A stretch of DNA of 64,000 nt, taken from positions 1 through 64,000 of the forward strand of contig NZ_NOXU01000018.1 in the NCBI RefSeq assembly GCF_002251795.1, written 5' to 3'. The number at the start of each line of letters is the position of its first letter. Position 1 is the stretch's first letter. Below are positions 1-8,323 of this stretch, piece by piece. The translations under genes were made by a program, and so were the position numbers. The notes beneath the pieces were generated by a model. That model searched no databases. It saw only the letters and a list, made by a program, of their open reading frames with translations, and was not told where the DNA came from. This DNA comes from Niveispirillum lacus. Its GTDB lineage: Bacteria; Pseudomonadota; Alphaproteobacteria; Azospirillales; Azospirillaceae.

Positions 1-40
1 AACCTGAAGGCCGCAGGTTCAAATCCTGCCCCCGCATCCA
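1..40 (+). tRNA. 3' end of tRNA, probably tRNA-fMet(CAU), 5' part outside window
   Basis: The bases form the end of the anticodon stem, the variable loop, a T arm (GCAGG-TTCAAAT-CCTGC), the acceptor 3' strand CCCCGCA, a discriminator T and CCA. The duplicated copy at 9663-9707 continues upstream into the loop CTCATAA, giving a CAU anticodon. CCCCGCA would leave the unpaired C1-A72 end typical of initiator tRNA. A strong terminator follows at once, which suggests that this is the functional copy. Confidence 0.75.
1..40. repeat. Attachment site, left (tRNA 3' end)
   Basis: Identical over 40 bases to 9668-9707. The repeat may extend further left beyond the window start, because the right copy also contains the anticodon loop. 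Confidence 0.85.
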
Positions 41-44
41 ATTA

Positions 45-78
45 AGCCCCGTAACCTCAATAGGTTACGGGGCTTTTT
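45..78 (+). terminator. Rho-independent terminator of the tRNA
   Basis: A perfect 13-bp stem (AGCCCCGTAACCT at 45-57 pairing with 62-74) has a 4-nt loop and a run of five T at 74-78. It lies five bases after the CCA end of the tRNA. Confidence 0.9.
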
Positions 79-153
79 GCTTTTGGGTCGCGGAAGATGC
101 AAACAGCGTGGAAGCATGGCGGAAGCGCGTGGAGAATGGCGCTTGGCCCCATT

Positions 154-1074
154 TCACCTGCTCAGCAGATCAGAAAGCTTCTTTCCCGTCTGAAGCTTGG
201 CGAATGTCGTGTAGCGGGGGCTTTGCATCGCGCCTGAGGGTGCGTCCCCGTAGGGAATGGGGCCAATGGGTTTTGCCTTGCCGGAAAAGACCAGCTTGAA
301 CTTTCCTTCCTCGCCATAGGGTTCAATCCGTGAAACCGGCGCATAGTGCGTTATGGCCGAAACCGGATGGGTCTGGTAGCCGGCGACATACTTGATGTTA
401 TCGAGCATCCCGCCTGAAATTCTGACGGCATACCAGCAATCTTCGCCCAAGAAGACCTTCTCGAAACCGTCCTTCTGTGCCGGCACGATGATGGTGTCGG
501 GTTTGGCCCTGTTCACTTGCGGCAGCAGGGCGGGGTCGATGGCCTTTGGCTCTGCCACCGCCTTCGGTATCTCAAAGGCCCGCAGCCCTACCAGCGGCAG
601 GATTTGAAGCACTTCCTTCAGAAACGCGCGGGTGTCAGCCTTTTCCGCTTCGCTCAATGCCGGTTCCTGCGGGGCGTTGCCATTGTCGAGATGGCAGCGC
701 TTCGCCTCGTTCGCCCGCTTGACCAGAGCATGTTCCAGCCAAGTGACATGGGCACGGTTCAGGCCAGCGCTGTTGGACACGAAGACCACGCCCCAATCCC
801 AGAAATCCTTCTTCTGGTAGTGGGTTTCAATTCGGCTGCGCACACCATCGGCCTGACCAATATAGAGCGTGGGCAGATCATCATCCTGATTGCCATAGCC
901 GACCAGAATATAGACGCCCGCCCCGCGCAACTGCTCCCAACGTTGCCGGACCTCCGGCCACTTGCCACGCGGGAAGACGATGCCTAGACCCGTCCAATTC
1001 ATACGATCAATGATCCGCACAGCTTCCGGATCGCCATCGGGTACGTAAATGCGGATGGTAAAGGGATCGCTCAT
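154..1074 (-). CDS. GIY-YIG nuclease-domain protein with DUF4357-like C-terminus
   Basis: 306 residues. At about residues 50-80 it has GVYILVGYG followed by TLYIGQAD, the two motifs of the GIY-YIG nuclease core, and an arginine in the next helix (GVRSRIETH). The C-terminal part (about 205-290, with SGGMLDNIKYVAGYQ) looks like the DUF4357 module often found with GIY-YIG domains. The catalytic glutamate could be the E of WLEHALVKRA. It lies 56 bp after the type IIG-like gene on the same strand and is probably cotranscribed, so it may be an auxiliary nuclease of that system. The family call is fairly sure; the role in restriction is inferred from context. Confidence 0.75.
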   Translation of the reverse strand: MSDPFTIRIYVPDGDPEAVRIIDRMNWTGLGIVFPRGKWPEVRQRWEQLRGAGVYILVGYGNQDDDLPTLYIGQADGVRSRIETHYQKKDFWDWGVVFVSNSAGLNRAHVTWLEHALVKRANEAKRCHLDNGNAPQEPALSEAEKADTRAFLKEVLQILPLVGLRAFEIPKAVAEPKAIDPALLPQVNRAKPDTIIVPAQKDGFEKVFLGEDCWYAVRISGGMLDNIKYVAGYQTHPVSAITHYAPVSRIEPYGEEGKFKLVFSGKAKPIGPIPYGDAPSGAMQSPRYTTFAKLQTGKKLSDLLSR

Positions 1075-1130
1075 GCTGTTGTTATCGCCTTGGGCAGGAT
1101 GGGGACGGGCTGCTGGACGTTCAGCGACGT

Positions 1131-4100
1131 CTATTCAGGGGCGGCATTCCGCAGCCGTTGCAGTTCCTGTTCAGGGTTGAGGGGCATGCGTGGCGGTGCC
1201 GTCTCCCACATCAACTGCACCTCGTCGGGTGTTAACCCATAGGCAGCGTTCACCATGTCGGACAGCCGGCGTTCCAGACGCAGCAATTCCGCCGCCGCTT
1301 CCCGCGCGGGCCGCACGGTTTCGCGGTATTCACGCTGCAGTTCACCGATATCGGCCGCTGATAGCCGGCGCTTCTTCGGAAGGACAGACTTAACGGCTTG
1401 CACGAAGCCATCTTCGTCCAGTTCATGGGGAGCCTCAAGGACGCGACCGGGCTTCTCTACTCCAAACTCGTGATGGAGCCAACTATGTATTGTGTGATTT
1501 GATTTTTGAATTCCATTGGTTAGCAATATTGACTTCGAGACTGCCTCATCGGAAAAATTGGATGCATTGATAGACGCGATGGGTATCGGCATACTTTCGA
1601 CATATGGAATATCCATTGCCAGTGCTTCATCTTTTTTGTGAGGAAATTTCTTGAACATGTAAAACCACATTGCTGGGCTATGCATAACTGAGAGTAACCA
1701 ACTGTCTTGGGAGTTTAAAATAATTGCAGAGTCATTCACATATTTGCAATCAATATTAAGAGAAAATTCGGAGTAAAATGATATTCTCTTAATTGCAATA
1801 TTTGAATCATTGAAATTTTCCCAGTAATCAACTGAATCCTGTATCTCATACCAAGCATAATTGCCTTCCTTCCGCCCCGACCATTTTTCATCGGCTGAAA
1901 GTGGCCGCCAATCCTTCGGTTTCGGTTCCAATTGGACGCGGAATTGTTGTAGATGACGCTTCACCGACGGATAGCGATCAATGTCGATACCCCGGCGGGC
2001 AAAGATCATCCACAAGCCCTGCCAGGGCGCGATCCACCGTCCGATGTCCTGCCCCCGCAGATAGGGCTTGATGATTTCCGCACAGCCGGGGTCTTCGCCC
2101 ACCAGCCGGTCGCGGGTGGGCGTGTCGATCAGGAAGGCTTCGTTGAAGCCGGTCTTGATCCCATAAAGCGGCTTCACCCCCGCATATTCCGCCAGCGGCA
2201 CGCCATTGCGGCGGATTTTGTCCAGCAGGGCCATGACAGCGGGTGGTTCCAGGGTCCAGCTTTGCCGGGTGAAGCCGGCGCGGGGCAAGGGATAGGTTGC
2301 TGCTTCCACCACCGCTTCCAGCCCCTTTTCCGGGACGGCATCACGGGGGATGACACAAACGCCGGTCAAATCCGGCGGGGTTTCATCCCCCGGTCGGCGC
2401 ACGATCAGGACGGACGGAAAGACGTCAGCGTCGGGGAAGAAGCGTTTGGCATGCCCGAAATCGGCAATGAATTCGACCCATCCGGCCTCCGCGAACAGGT
2501 CGCGCAGTTCTTCGGCGTAACCGGCCTTCAGCCATTTGTTGGTGACGACATAACCCATACGCCCGCCGGGCCGCAGCAGGCGCAGGCCTTGTTCATAGAA
2601 GTAAACATAGAGGTCGGCCACACCGTTAAAGGACACAAAGCCGGCACGGGCCTGTAGCAATGTGCGACGCCAATTGGCCCATTTCTCCGGCAGATCGCCG
2701 TCCAGCGGGCGGGACAGGGCCGGGTCGTCGGGCAGTGGCTTCAGGGCCGGCTTGATCTCCCCCAACAATTCCTGCCGCACATAGGGCGGATTACCGATGA
2801 TGGCGTCAAAGCCACCATCGGGCGTGTTGCTGGTCAGGTTGCGCCAGATATTGGGGAACGCGATTTCCCAATGCAGGAACTGATGTCGGGCCGCCAGTTC
2901 GCGCGCCTGCCGTAGCCAATGGTCGGCGATCAGGCGATGGCGGTCGCCGGCCCGCAACGCCGGTTCCTCCCCGGCTTGTTCCGGCGGATAGGGGGGAAGG
3001 TCCGGCGATGCCTTGCGCAGTTTCGCCGATGCCAGTTCCGCTTTGCCACTGGCCAAATCCACCGGGTCACCGAACGCCCCGCTGAGGGCTGATTTCCAGG
3101 CGATGGCACGGTCCCAAGCGCGATGGTCGGTGCGGGCCTTGTCGATGATCTTTTCGGTCTTGCCCGCCTTGCGCAGCATGGGAATGGGGGCCGGCTCCTT
3201 GGCCGGAACACCGTCCAGCACGCCCAACATGCGTTCCGCCGTCAACAGGGAGAAGAAGGCGGCGACGGGGGCGGTATCCTGTTCCACGCTGTCAAAGGCG
3301 CGTTCGGATGCCGCGACCTCTGACAGGTCGCTGTCATTGCTTTCTTCCACCCGCCTCATGCCGGTGGCAGCCCGTTCCACCTGCTGCATCAGGCCGGGAC
3401 GGAATAGGGCACCACGATTCTGCACCATGTCTAACACGGGCCGTGTCCAGGCACCCACCACACTGTCGCCCCAGCGCAGATGGTGATCCAGGAAGGATAA
3501 GGGGGCACCGACCGTGAAGCTGTGCAGCCACAGTGACACCTTGGCCAGTTCCACGGCCATGCGGTTCTTATCCACCCCATGCACAACCCGTTTCAGGATC
3601 ATGCGGCGAACGATGTGGCGGTCGTCCAACTGGTCCTGTTTCAGGGGCCAGCCATGGCGTTCGGCATTGGTGGCGATTTCCTGCCGGATGCCGGCGATGC
3701 GCGCGGCCAGCGGGGACGCGTAGGCACCCCAATCCACCTGTGCTGTGGCCTCATCCATGGCGGCCAGCACCTCATCCGCCAGCCAATCGACCAGGGTCAC
3801 CAGGAAATGGCCGGACCCCATGGCGGGGTCGCAGATTTTCAGGTCCAGCATGGCGCTGGCGGGATCGACGGCGGCCAGCCGCGACAGACGGTCGGCGATC
3901 GATCCCTTGTCGGATTTCAGTTCGGTTGCGAGGTCCGTGAAACGGTCGCGCCGATCCTTGACCAGGGGGCCGACCGTCCGGTGAATGACCAGGGTGACCA
4001 GTTCTTCTGGCGTGTAGTAGGAACCGCTATCCTTGCGGGCCGTGGGGTCAGCATCGATAACGACGCTGCCATCATCAGCGACACGTAGGCCCTGTTCCAG

Positions 4101-5414
4101 CAGGCCCTCATAGACGGACCCAAGTTGTTGCACCGACAGGTCGCGATAATTGATGTATTTGGGCCGTTCCTCGCCCATATGCAGATGCGACAGGCGGAAC
4201 AGCACATCCGCCATCACCGCGTCGGACAGGCGCACACGGCCTAGGATGGGTGCCCGTTCCGGGGCGAATAGGCCGCCATTGTAGGGTGGAATGCCCAGAT
4301 CATCGTTGCCTTTGGCAATGGCAGAGAAGATATCCTCCAGCCGTCCCCAGATTTCGCGAGTAGCACCCGTATAGGCGCGGCCCGATTGCCGACGCTCGGC
4401 GACGGCCAACCGAAGCCGGGTCAACGCCACCTCGGCATAGGGGCCGCTTTCATCGGGTAGCAGGTTACGGTCTTCAGCATACAGCACGAACAACAGACGG
4501 TAGAGCAGGATCAGGGCGTCATGGCGCAGGGCGTCCAGATAGGGCGCATCCAGCCCCTTTTCAGGCCGTTCTTTGTCCGCCTTGGCCAGCGCATTGACCA
4601 GTTGGGGGAAGACTTCATCAAAGACCGTCCGGGACAGGTCGCGGGCCACCCGTTCTTCCCAGAACCGACCCTTTTCAAGGGCCAGATTGTGGAAGGTGCG
4701 TCCGGCATCCACCGGCTGAAACGCCGCGCGCCCGAAGAACAGGATGAACAAACGCAGGGCATGGGTGCGGGCCTGTTCCGGGTCCGCGATGGCCAGCGAT
4801 TGGCGGTCGACAAGGTCAAGGTCGCGGAAGCCCAGAACTGCGGACAGGTCGATTTCAAAGAAATCTTCCGCTACGGACACCGCGCCCTGGAAATATAGAC
4901 GCCACTGCCCGCCATTGGTCAGCATGCCCCAACGCAGCTTGCCCTGCCCCAGGTCTTCGACCCGACGCAGATAGCGCAGCATCTGTGAGGAAGGGACGCC
5001 CATGTCCCTGGTCCCACCTTCACGGTCCAGCAGGCGGCCCCAGCGCTTGGCCTCCACAATGCAGGCCCCATGCTGAAACCGTTGATGGGCGTCCAGGGTC
5101 GCGGCTGTCCGCTCCGCTGTTTCGTCTGAGAACAGCAGGGCGTCGGGTACGTCGCTCCGTCCCTTGGCGGATAGTTTCTGTTGAATGCGGATCAGGTGTT
5201 CAGGCCAGCCGATGGCCTCCAGCGTCGGCCAGATCAGGTGCTTTTCGGTATCGGCTTCCGTTGGCTGCTTCTTCGTCTGGATGCCGGCAAACAGCCCCCG
5301 CAGCGCCTTTTCGATGGCGGCGAAGGTGTCACTGTCCAGTGCCTTCCAGGCGTCGGTTTCCAGAATGCCTTCGGCCAGGAAATCCCGCGTGAAAAGACCG
5401 CCTCGGATCATCAT
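1131..5414 (-). CDS. Type IIG-like restriction-modification enzyme (Eco57I-type N6-adenine methylase fused to PD-(D/E)XK nuclease)
   Basis: 1427 residues. An N-terminal nuclease-like module at about 85-125 shows VPDALLF then IVEAKRW, the PD...ExK pattern. Methylase motif I, DPAMGSGHF, is near residue 530, and catalytic motif IV, NPPYV, is near 874. The C-terminal third should hold the target-recognition domain, followed by a helical tail. One chain would both cut and methylate DNA in the cytoplasm. The stretch coding for about residues 1180-1310 (plus strand 1480-1870) is strikingly AT-rich against a GC-rich gene, suggesting a swapped recognition domain. A stand-alone PglX/DrmM-like methylase is an alternative, but no BREX or DISARM partners are present. 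Confidence 0.8.
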   Translation of the reverse strand: MMIRGGLFTRDFLAEGILETDAWKALDSDTFAAIEKALRGLFAGIQTKKQPTEADTEKHLIWPTLEAIGWPEHLIRIQQKLSAKGRSDVPDALLFSDETAERTAATLDAHQRFQHGACIVEAKRWGRLLDREGGTRDMGVPSSQMLRYLRRVEDLGQGKLRWGMLTNGGQWRLYFQGAVSVAEDFFEIDLSAVLGFRDLDLVDRQSLAIADPEQARTHALRLFILFFGRAAFQPVDAGRTFHNLALEKGRFWEERVARDLSRTVFDEVFPQLVNALAKADKERPEKGLDAPYLDALRHDALILLYRLLFVLYAEDRNLLPDESGPYAEVALTRLRLAVAERRQSGRAYTGATREIWGRLEDIFSAIAKGNDDLGIPPYNGGLFAPERAPILGRVRLSDAVMADVLFRLSHLHMGEERPKYINYRDLSVQQLGSVYEGLLEQGLRVADDGSVVIDADPTARKDSGSYYTPEELVTLVIHRTVGPLVKDRRDRFTDLATELKSDKGSIADRLSRLAAVDPASAMLDLKICDPAMGSGHFLVTLVDWLADEVLAAMDEATAQVDWGAYASPLAARIAGIRQEIATNAERHGWPLKQDQLDDRHIVRRMILKRVVHGVDKNRMAVELAKVSLWLHSFTVGAPLSFLDHHLRWGDSVVGAWTRPVLDMVQNRGALFRPGLMQQVERAATGMRRVEESNDSDLSEVAASERAFDSVEQDTAPVAAFFSLLTAERMLGVLDGVPAKEPAPIPMLRKAGKTEKIIDKARTDHRAWDRAIAWKSALSGAFGDPVDLASGKAELASAKLRKASPDLPPYPPEQAGEEPALRAGDRHRLIADHWLRQARELAARHQFLHWEIAFPNIWRNLTSNTPDGGFDAIIGNPPYVRQELLGEIKPALKPLPDDPALSRPLDGDLPEKWANWRRTLLQARAGFVSFNGVADLYVYFYEQGLRLLRPGGRMGYVVTNKWLKAGYAEELRDLFAEAGWVEFIADFGHAKRFFPDADVFPSVLIVRRPGDETPPDLTGVCVIPRDAVPEKGLEAVVEAATYPLPRAGFTRQSWTLEPPAVMALLDKIRRNGVPLAEYAGVKPLYGIKTGFNEAFLIDTPTRDRLVGEDPGCAEIIKPYLRGQDIGRWIAPWQGLWMIFARRGIDIDRYPSVKRHLQQFRVQLEPKPKDWRPLSADEKWSGRKEGNYAWYEIQDSVDYWENFNDSNIAIKRISFYSEFSLNIDCKYVNDSAIILNSQDSWLLSVMHSPAMWFYMFKKFPHKKDEALAMDIPYVESMPIPIASINASNFSDEAVSKSILLTNGIQKSNHTIHSWLHHEFGVEKPGRVLEAPHELDEDGFVQAVKSVLPKKRRLSAADIGELQREYRETVRPAREAAAELLRLERRLSDMVNAAYGLTPDEVQLMWETAPPRMPLNPEQELQRLRNAAPE

Positions 5415-5499
5415 CCATCCCCATCGAACCAGATGGATCAGAATTAGGGGAATTCGCCTCTAGATGGAACTGATTCGGTGGGGATGGGATCAATCCCGA

Positions 5500-6699
5500 T
5501 CACGCTACCGATGGCGATACCGGGTCAGCTTGTGGATTTTCAATGAACCGGTAGCGTTTGGCTGCTCTTTCGCGGCTGGCCTCGAACCGGTTGCGGTTGG
5601 TGCGGATATGGGTGTGGACCATGGAGGCCACTTCCGCTGCGATGCTGTCGGCGTCATCCGGTTCCAGATCGGCAGCGATGGAGTAGGTGGCGGTCATGCC
5701 CTGAATGTGTGCTGCTACCGTCTGCATTACCTGTTCCCGCTTTACAGCCTTGACGACGTTTGGCTCCGCTCCCGTCGTCATCTCAAACAGGTCGGTGGTG
5801 ACTATATGGCGCACGGCCTCCCACAGCGGATGATCCAGCCAACGACAGCGCTCGCTGTCGGACAGGTTCGGGATCGTGTAGCGGATATCGGCCAGCGCGC
5901 GGGCGTAGAGGTCGCCCAGCTTGGTATCCAGGTCCGCCCACGTGCGGATGCCCCAACGGTCCTTCAGGTGCGCCTTGCCGGCCCGCAATTCCAGCCGCCA
6001 GATGGTTTCATCCCCCGACAAGGCGGGTAGGCTCTGGCGGTTGCGGGCGGCGTTCCAATGCGCCCACCATTCGCGCTTCTGTTTCTGCCGTACTTCGCGT
6101 GATTTCTCGTACAGGATGATTTGCCGGCCCGGCATCTTGCCACAGGTGACGGAGGTGTAGCGGCCCGAGACGCCATGCATCGACATGCCGCCATCATCGT
6201 CATGATCGGCGCGGCTGGTGTGGGAATGCATGACAAAGGCGGTGGGGTTCAGGATGAAGGCCTCCCCCGTGGTGGCCTCGATATCCGATGCCACGAAATC
6301 CAGGCAGTAATCCACGCGGGAGATGGACGCTTTCAGCACGTCGGCCCCGATGGCGGACAGGAAGCGGTGCATCTCCGCTCGTACCCCACCCAGCCCCATG
6401 GATGCCAGGGCGTTGGATTTGGTGGAAACGCGGATACCCCAGTTGTCGGGCTTTTGGTTGCGGCTGAAAAACCATGTCATGCCCACGGGGCCGGTATCAC
6501 AGCGGAAGGCGTAACCGCCCTTGGCTCCGCTTTCGGCAACGTGCATTGGTTCGTCCTGCCATTCCAGCAGGACGGCGGCCTTGGTGGCGATGGCGTCGGC
6601 CTTGGCTTCCTCCAGCCGATCCACCATGGCTTGCGGGATGCGGCCTTGAAAGGTGACGTCCAGGCCGTCGAAATTCCAGTAAAAGGGTTTCAGGCTCAT
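5500..6699 (-). CDS. Putative replication initiation protein (Rep_trans-like)
   Basis: 399 residues. No family is certain, but the segment ISRVDYCLDFV at about 145-155, the preceding Trp/Phe-rich strand (GMTWFFSRN) and the later ILYEKSREVR resemble replication initiation factors of small plasmids and integrative elements. Such proteins nick or melt an origin to start replication of the excised element. The gene sits between the AlpA-like regulator and the restriction gene, where satellites and IMEs usually carry a replication gene. A GAGGG ribosome-binding site precedes the ATG by about 9 bases. An alternative is an uncharacterised phage-type protein. Confidence 0.5.
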   Translation of the reverse strand: MSLKPFYWNFDGLDVTFQGRIPQAMVDRLEEAKADAIATKAAVLLEWQDEPMHVAESGAKGGYAFRCDTGPVGMTWFFSRNQKPDNWGIRVSTKSNALASMGLGGVRAEMHRFLSAIGADVLKASISRVDYCLDFVASDIEATTGEAFILNPTAFVMHSHTSRADHDDDGGMSMHGVSGRYTSVTCGKMPGRQIILYEKSREVRQKQKREWWAHWNAARNRQSLPALSGDETIWRLELRAGKAHLKDRWGIRTWADLDTKLGDLYARALADIRYTIPNLSDSERCRWLDHPLWEAVRHIVTTDLFEMTTGAEPNVVKAVKREQVMQTVAAHIQGMTATYSIAADLEPDDADSIAAEVASMVHTHIRTNRNRFEASRERAAKRYRFIENPQADPVSPSVA

Positions 6700-6727
6700 C
6701 GGTTGGTGCCCTCTTGTCTGCGGTTCT

Positions 6728-6756
6728 AGAGGGGGGTGCTACAAGGACCCCCCTCT
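6728..6756. repeat. Inverted repeat upstream of the Rep-like gene
   Basis: AGAGGGGGG (6728-6736) is mirrored by CCCCCCTCT (6748-6756) with an 11-base loop, about 30 bp upstream of the rep start on the minus strand. It could be an operator, an attenuator or part of an origin. The structure is seen; the role is not known. Confidence 0.4.
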
Positions 6757-7052
6757 TGCCCAATGGTGGGCGGGTTATTGGTTTCGTGCCCGCTGTCGCG
6801 GGCTGGCTTTGGGTTTGGCCCTTCGGGCCCGTGGCCGCTTTTGTTTTGGGGCCGGGGAGGGGGCGTTCGGCCCCAATGTCTGCCGGGGTGCCCGTGGCGG
6901 GCGGGGCAGGGGGGAGCGGTGGGGCGCTTGTGGAAAAGGGGGCGGATGATTTCCGCCCCCTTTCCTCTTTTTGAGCCTTCCGGCCCCAAAACACCGTGCG
7001 GTGCGGCCAGCCCCGCACGGCGAAAACTCGGTATGTGCGTGCCGATGGCAGA
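6757..7052. other. GC-rich non-coding stretch between rep and the HTH gene
   Basis: About 300 bases of very G/C-rich sequence with many short self-complementary runs (for example CCCGCTGTCGCGGG and GGCCCTTCGGGCC). Open frames here are low-complexity and overlap on both strands, and I see no credible gene. It may hold the element's replication origin. Confidence 0.3.
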
Positions 7053-7295
7053 TCAGGCGGCCTTTGACATGTCAGACGTACTGGAAACCAGCAGCGCTTC
7101 GGCCCAGGCGATCAGGTCGCGGCGGCGATAGCGGATGGAACGGGCGGACACCTTCACAAAGCGCGGCCCGCCACCGCGCACCCGCCAGTTCTGCAAGGCA
7201 CGGACGGTATAACCGATGAAGGATGCCGCCTCGATCTCGCCGATCAGGCGGTCGAGATGGTCTTTGTCTTGGGTGGGGGTGGTCTGCTGATGCAC
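7053..7295 (-). CDS. AlpA/excisionase-like helix-turn-helix protein
   Basis: 80 residues from a GTG start chosen because AGGAGG lies 8 bases upstream. The core AASFIGYTVRALQNWRVRGGGPRFVKV followed by IRYRRRDLIAWAEA is the MerR-like winged HTH of AlpA/excisionase proteins: a helix that reads DNA, then a basic wing and a helix ending in the usual W. Such proteins activate the integrase or act as recombination directionality factors of integrated elements. Its place between integrase and rep fits that role. Confidence 0.75.
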   Translation of the reverse strand: MHQQTTPTQDKDHLDRLIGEIEAASFIGYTVRALQNWRVRGGGPRFVKVSARSIRYRRRDLIAWAEALLVSSTSDMSKAA

Positions 7296-7367
7296 GGCGG
7301 AACCTCCTGTCTGGCGTGGGTTTCGATGACCCAATTCAGACAGAGCCGGGCGCGGCGGTCACGTCGA

Positions 7368-7417
7368 ACCACTTGAAAGTACCCGGTCGGTTTTTGCCCC
7401 CGGTACTTTCAAGTGGT
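7368..7417. repeat. Long perfect inverted repeat overlapping the 3' end of the 7409 gene
   Basis: ACCACTTGAAAGTACC (7368-7383) and its exact reverse complement (7402-7417) are separated by 18 bases that include TTTTT. There is no T run after the stem on either strand, so it is a poor classical terminator. It could be a processing or transcription-end hairpin, or an element replication or excision site. Confidence 0.6.
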
Positions 7418-8155
7418 CGGGCTTGACGGCCTTTGCCGTGTGCGCCGTTGGCGCTGCATTGCCGTGAAAATCTGGCCGTTGGTGAGATCGGGGGCGGTCA
7501 ACCGGGTTGTGGCGACACAGAAGCGGGCCGCCTCGGAAACCGGCTCTCCCTGATGGCTATCGACGGTGAATTTACGCCCCAGGATACCGGTCCACAGGAT
7601 ATGGAGATTGCCGATCCAATGGCGCAGGCCCCAAAGCTGTCGTTGCCCGCCCGGATCGTCGGGGAGGCGTTCCAGCCCTTGCAGAGCATAGTTATGCAGG
7701 ATGGTCACCGCGCGGAGCAGGCTGGCGGGGTCCTCGTGCCACACGATCTCGACAGTATCGTCGATGGTCCGCCGTTCGATCTTATGTCCGAATGATGTTT
7801 CGGTGGCCCCCCGCATCACAGCCGATGCCAAGGCCGTTTCTGGAAACCAGAAAGCCGATTGGGTCCTGGTATCCATACGGGATAAGCAATCGCGCAACCG
7901 CTCTGTCAGGTCGGCAATTTCCGTCAGTGCAGCCCGGCATTCCCCCGGCTTTGGTGCTTCGTCCACATTCTGCCGCCAATGAAAGAATACGTCGGCAGCC
8001 CCTTCCAGATGCTTGCGGATGGCCTCGCACTTGTCTTCTGGGATGGCGAATTCAGTACAGAGGCGTTGCATATGGTCGGGTGTGAAGATCGGCGGGCGTT
8101 CAGTCTGCCACCGTCTGCCGTCATAACCCCACCGTGGCATATGCTTCTTGGTCAT
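7409..8155 (-). CDS. Hypothetical protein of the integrated element
   Basis: 248 residues from the ATG at 8155; a TTG five codons upstream is possible. I recognise no domain. The N-terminus is basic and rich in aromatics (KKHMPRWGYDGRRWQTERPP), the middle is helical with many Arg/Glu, and the C-terminus is basic (RQRRTRQRPSS). No membrane segment or signal peptide is visible, so it is probably cytoplasmic. It lies between integrase and the AlpA-like gene on the same strand, a position often taken by element-specific regulatory or replication accessory proteins. Confidence 0.6.
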   Translation of the reverse strand: MTKKHMPRWGYDGRRWQTERPPIFTPDHMQRLCTEFAIPEDKCEAIRKHLEGAADVFFHWRQNVDEAPKPGECRAALTEIADLTERLRDCLSRMDTRTQSAFWFPETALASAVMRGATETSFGHKIERRTIDDTVEIVWHEDPASLLRAVTILHNYALQGLERLPDDPGGQRQLWGLRHWIGNLHILWTGILGRKFTVDSHQGEPVSEAARFCVATTRLTAPDLTNGQIFTAMQRQRRTRQRPSSPTT

Positions 8156-8198
8156 CAGCCCGGCTTTCAACTGAGAGAGGGTGAGCGGGCCGGGCCGG

Positions 8199-8305
8199 CT
8201 ATATAGGGACGCAGCTATATAGCTGTATAGGGCGGGGCCAGCACGGGGGGCGATGCCATCCCGTATGTACGTATGAAGGGGAGCCCGCGCCCTACGTACA
8301 TACGG
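8199..8305. repeat. Cluster of palindromes upstream of the 7409-8155 gene (candidate operator/origin)
   Basis: Within about 110 bases lie CTATATAG (8199-8206), the 12-bp palindrome AGCTATATAGCT (8213-8224) and a related GTATAGG. A 13-bp inverted repeat, CCGTATGTACGTA (8261-8273) with TACGTACATACGG (8293-8305), follows. This is the only non-coding space between the integrase and the rest of the element, so it probably carries promoter and operator sites. Replication or arm-type integrase sites are alternatives. Confidence 0.6.
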
Positions 8306-8323
8306 AACGAGACAGGGTGTGCG

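Noticed and set aside
1131-5414. BREX PglX or DISARM methylase
   Set aside because: The methylase would fit in size, but no other BREX or DISARM gene is nearby and the N-terminus has its own nuclease motif.
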